Below are positions 15,706 through 16,830 of a stretch of DNA of 16,830 nucleotides, piece by piece. The position numbers were made by a program, and so were the translations under genes. This DNA comes from Sphingomonas sp. (lineage in GTDB: Bacteria; Pseudomonadota; Alphaproteobacteria; Sphingomonadales; Sphingomonadaceae), in assembly GCA_025981625.1 (NCBI GenBank), contig JAICXF010000043.1, forward strand, positions 1-16,830, read 5' to 3'. The notes under the pieces are model-generated. The model was not told where the DNA came from. It saw only the letters and a program-made list of their open reading frames with translations, and made no database searches. Every line of letters begins with the position of its first letter. The stretch's first letter is position 1.

Positions 15706-16830
15706 TCAGATCGGATGCCCGTCGGGGTCGATCAGAACCTCGCGGCGGCCGACGTGATCGGGCTGTCCGACCAGCCCATCCTTCTCCATCCGCTCGATCA
15801 GCCGCGCCGCGCTGTTGTAACCAACGCGGAGCTGCCGCTGAAGATAGGAGGTCGAGGCCTTCTGGCTTTCGGCGACGATCTGGATTGCCTTGCGGTAGAG
15901 CTGGGTCTCGGCGTCGTCCTCGCCGGTCGGCTGTCCATCGAACAGGTATCCGCCGTCCTCCGGTTCCTCGGTGACCGCCTGATTGTAATCGGGGGCGCCC
16001 TGTCGCCGCCAATGCTCCGCGACCGCGCGCACTTCCTCGTCGCTGACGAAGGGGCCGTGGACGCGGATGATCTGCTTGCCCCCGGGCATGTAGAGCATGT
16101 CGCCCTTTCCGAGCAGCTGCTCCGCGCCCTGCTCGCCAAGGATCGTGCGGCTATCGATCTTGCTCGTGACCTGAAAGCTGATGCGCGTTGGCAGGTTCGC
16201 CTTGATGACTCCGGTGATGACATCGACCGACGGCCGCTGCGTCGCCATGATCAGGTGGATGCCCGCCGCGCGCGCCTTCTGCGCCAGGCGCTGGATGAGG
16301 AACTCGACCTCCTTGCCGGCGGTCATCATCAGGTCGGCGAGCTCATCAACGACAACGACCATCTGCGGCAGAACGTCGTATTCGAGCTGCTCGGTTTCGT
16401 AGAGCGGCTGGCCCGTATCGGCATCGTACCCGGTCTGCACTCGCCGGCCGAGCTTCGCGCCCTTGGCCCTGGCCTCGCGCACCTTGGCATTGAAGCTCGG
16501 CAGCGCACGCACACCGAGGTTGGCCATCATCCGATAGCGCTCCTCCATCTGCTCGACGGTCCATTTGAGGGCGCGGATGGCCTTGCCAGGTTCGGTGACC
16601 ACCGGAGCGAGCAGGTGGGGAATGTCGTCGTACATGCTCAACTCGAGCATCTTGGGATCGATCATGATCAGTTTGCACTGGTCCGGACCGTATCGGTAGA
16701 GCAGCGACAGGATCATGCAGTTGAGGCCGACCGACTTGCCCGATCCGGTGGTGCCGGCAACGAGCAAATGCGGCATCGGCGCGAGGTCGGCGACGACCGG
16801 ATCGCCGGCAATGTTCTTGCCGAGCACGAT
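15706..16830 (-). CDS. ftsK: DNA translocase FtsK, C-terminal motor and gamma domains (5' truncated by window edge)
   Basis: FtsK pumps DNA at the division septum to clear the terminus and to activate XerCD recombination. The visible 374 residues are open to the right edge, so the membrane domain, linker and true start are outside. The RecA-like motor has Walker [21 protein letters not shown], Walker [14 protein letters not shown], the [16 protein letters not shown] motif and [20 protein letters not shown]. The gamma winged-helix domain, which reads the KOPS polarity sequences, follows an acidic linker (EEPEDGG to GEDDAE) and includes [23 protein letters not shown] and the closing GRREVLID. 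The C-terminus is complete. The gene heads toward lolA with an 85-bp gap. Confidence 0.96.
   Translation of the reverse strand: MVLGKNIAGDPVVADLAPMPHLLVAGTTGSGKSVGLNCMILSLLYRYGPDQCKLIMIDPKMLELSMYDDIPHLLAPVVTEPGKAIRALKWTVEQMEERYRMMANLGVRALPSFNAKVREARAKGAKLGRRVQTGYDADTGQPLYETEQLEYDVLPQMVVVVDELADLMMTAGKEVEFLIQRLAQKARAAGIHLIMATQRPSVDVITGVIKANLPTRISFQVTSKIDSRTILGEQGAEQLLGKGDMLYMPGGKQIIRVHGPFVSDEEVRAVAEHWRRQGAPDYNQAVTEEPEDGGYLFDGQPTGEDDAETQLYRKAIQIVAESQKASTSYLQRQLRVGYNSAARLIERMEKDGLVGQPDHVGRREVLIDPDGHPI

Overview
The window is a piece of ordinary, gene-dense chromosome from a GC-rich alphaproteobacterium. Gene content and order fit a sphingomonad (Sphingomonadales): rho, TerC/YjbE, mnmE, mnmG, rsmG, parA, parB, then holA, lptE, leuS and a DUF3576 lipoprotein, and further on ribA, xth, lolA and ftsK. 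Lineage is inferred from protein resemblance and gene order read by eye; no database search was possible. The mnm-rsm-par block is usually close to the replication origin in this class.

Layout. Positions 1-6348 read rightward: the 3' end of rho, a TerC/YjbE membrane protein, mnmE, mnmG, rsmG, parA and parB. The last four genes are translationally coupled by 4-base start/stop overlaps. Three parS centromere sites lie in this block, one just before mnmG and two inside the rsmG coding sequence. Positions 6350-10911 read leftward as a tight operon: DUF3576 lipoprotein, leuS, lptE, holA. leuS carries an in-frame palindromic repeat of about 104 bp. Positions 11097-11819 encode a small predicted outer-membrane barrel protein of unknown function. 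A TenI/ThiE-like protein (leftward) and a YggS PLP protein (rightward) follow, starting head to head only 23 bp apart. From 12941 to the right end all genes read leftward: ribA, xth, lolA and the C-terminal part of ftsK. The xth-lolA gap holds a GC-rich structured segment ending in a terminator-like hairpin, possibly a small RNA.

How the genes work together. MnmE and MnmG jointly modify the tRNA wobble uridine, and RsmG methylates 16S rRNA. ParA, ParB and the parS sites segregate the chromosome origin, while FtsK acts on the terminus and HolA belongs to the replicase clamp loader. LptE and LolA serve outer-membrane assembly. RibA, YggS and the ThiE-like protein concern cofactors, and Xth DNA repair.

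I found no mobile genes, CRISPR array, defence system or new multigene system. The points most worth a second look are the repeat inside leuS, the parS cluster embedded in coding DNA, a possible shared bidirectional promoter at about 12270, the structured segment before xth, and an unusually short MnmG. Three convergent gene pairs have essentially no space between their stops.
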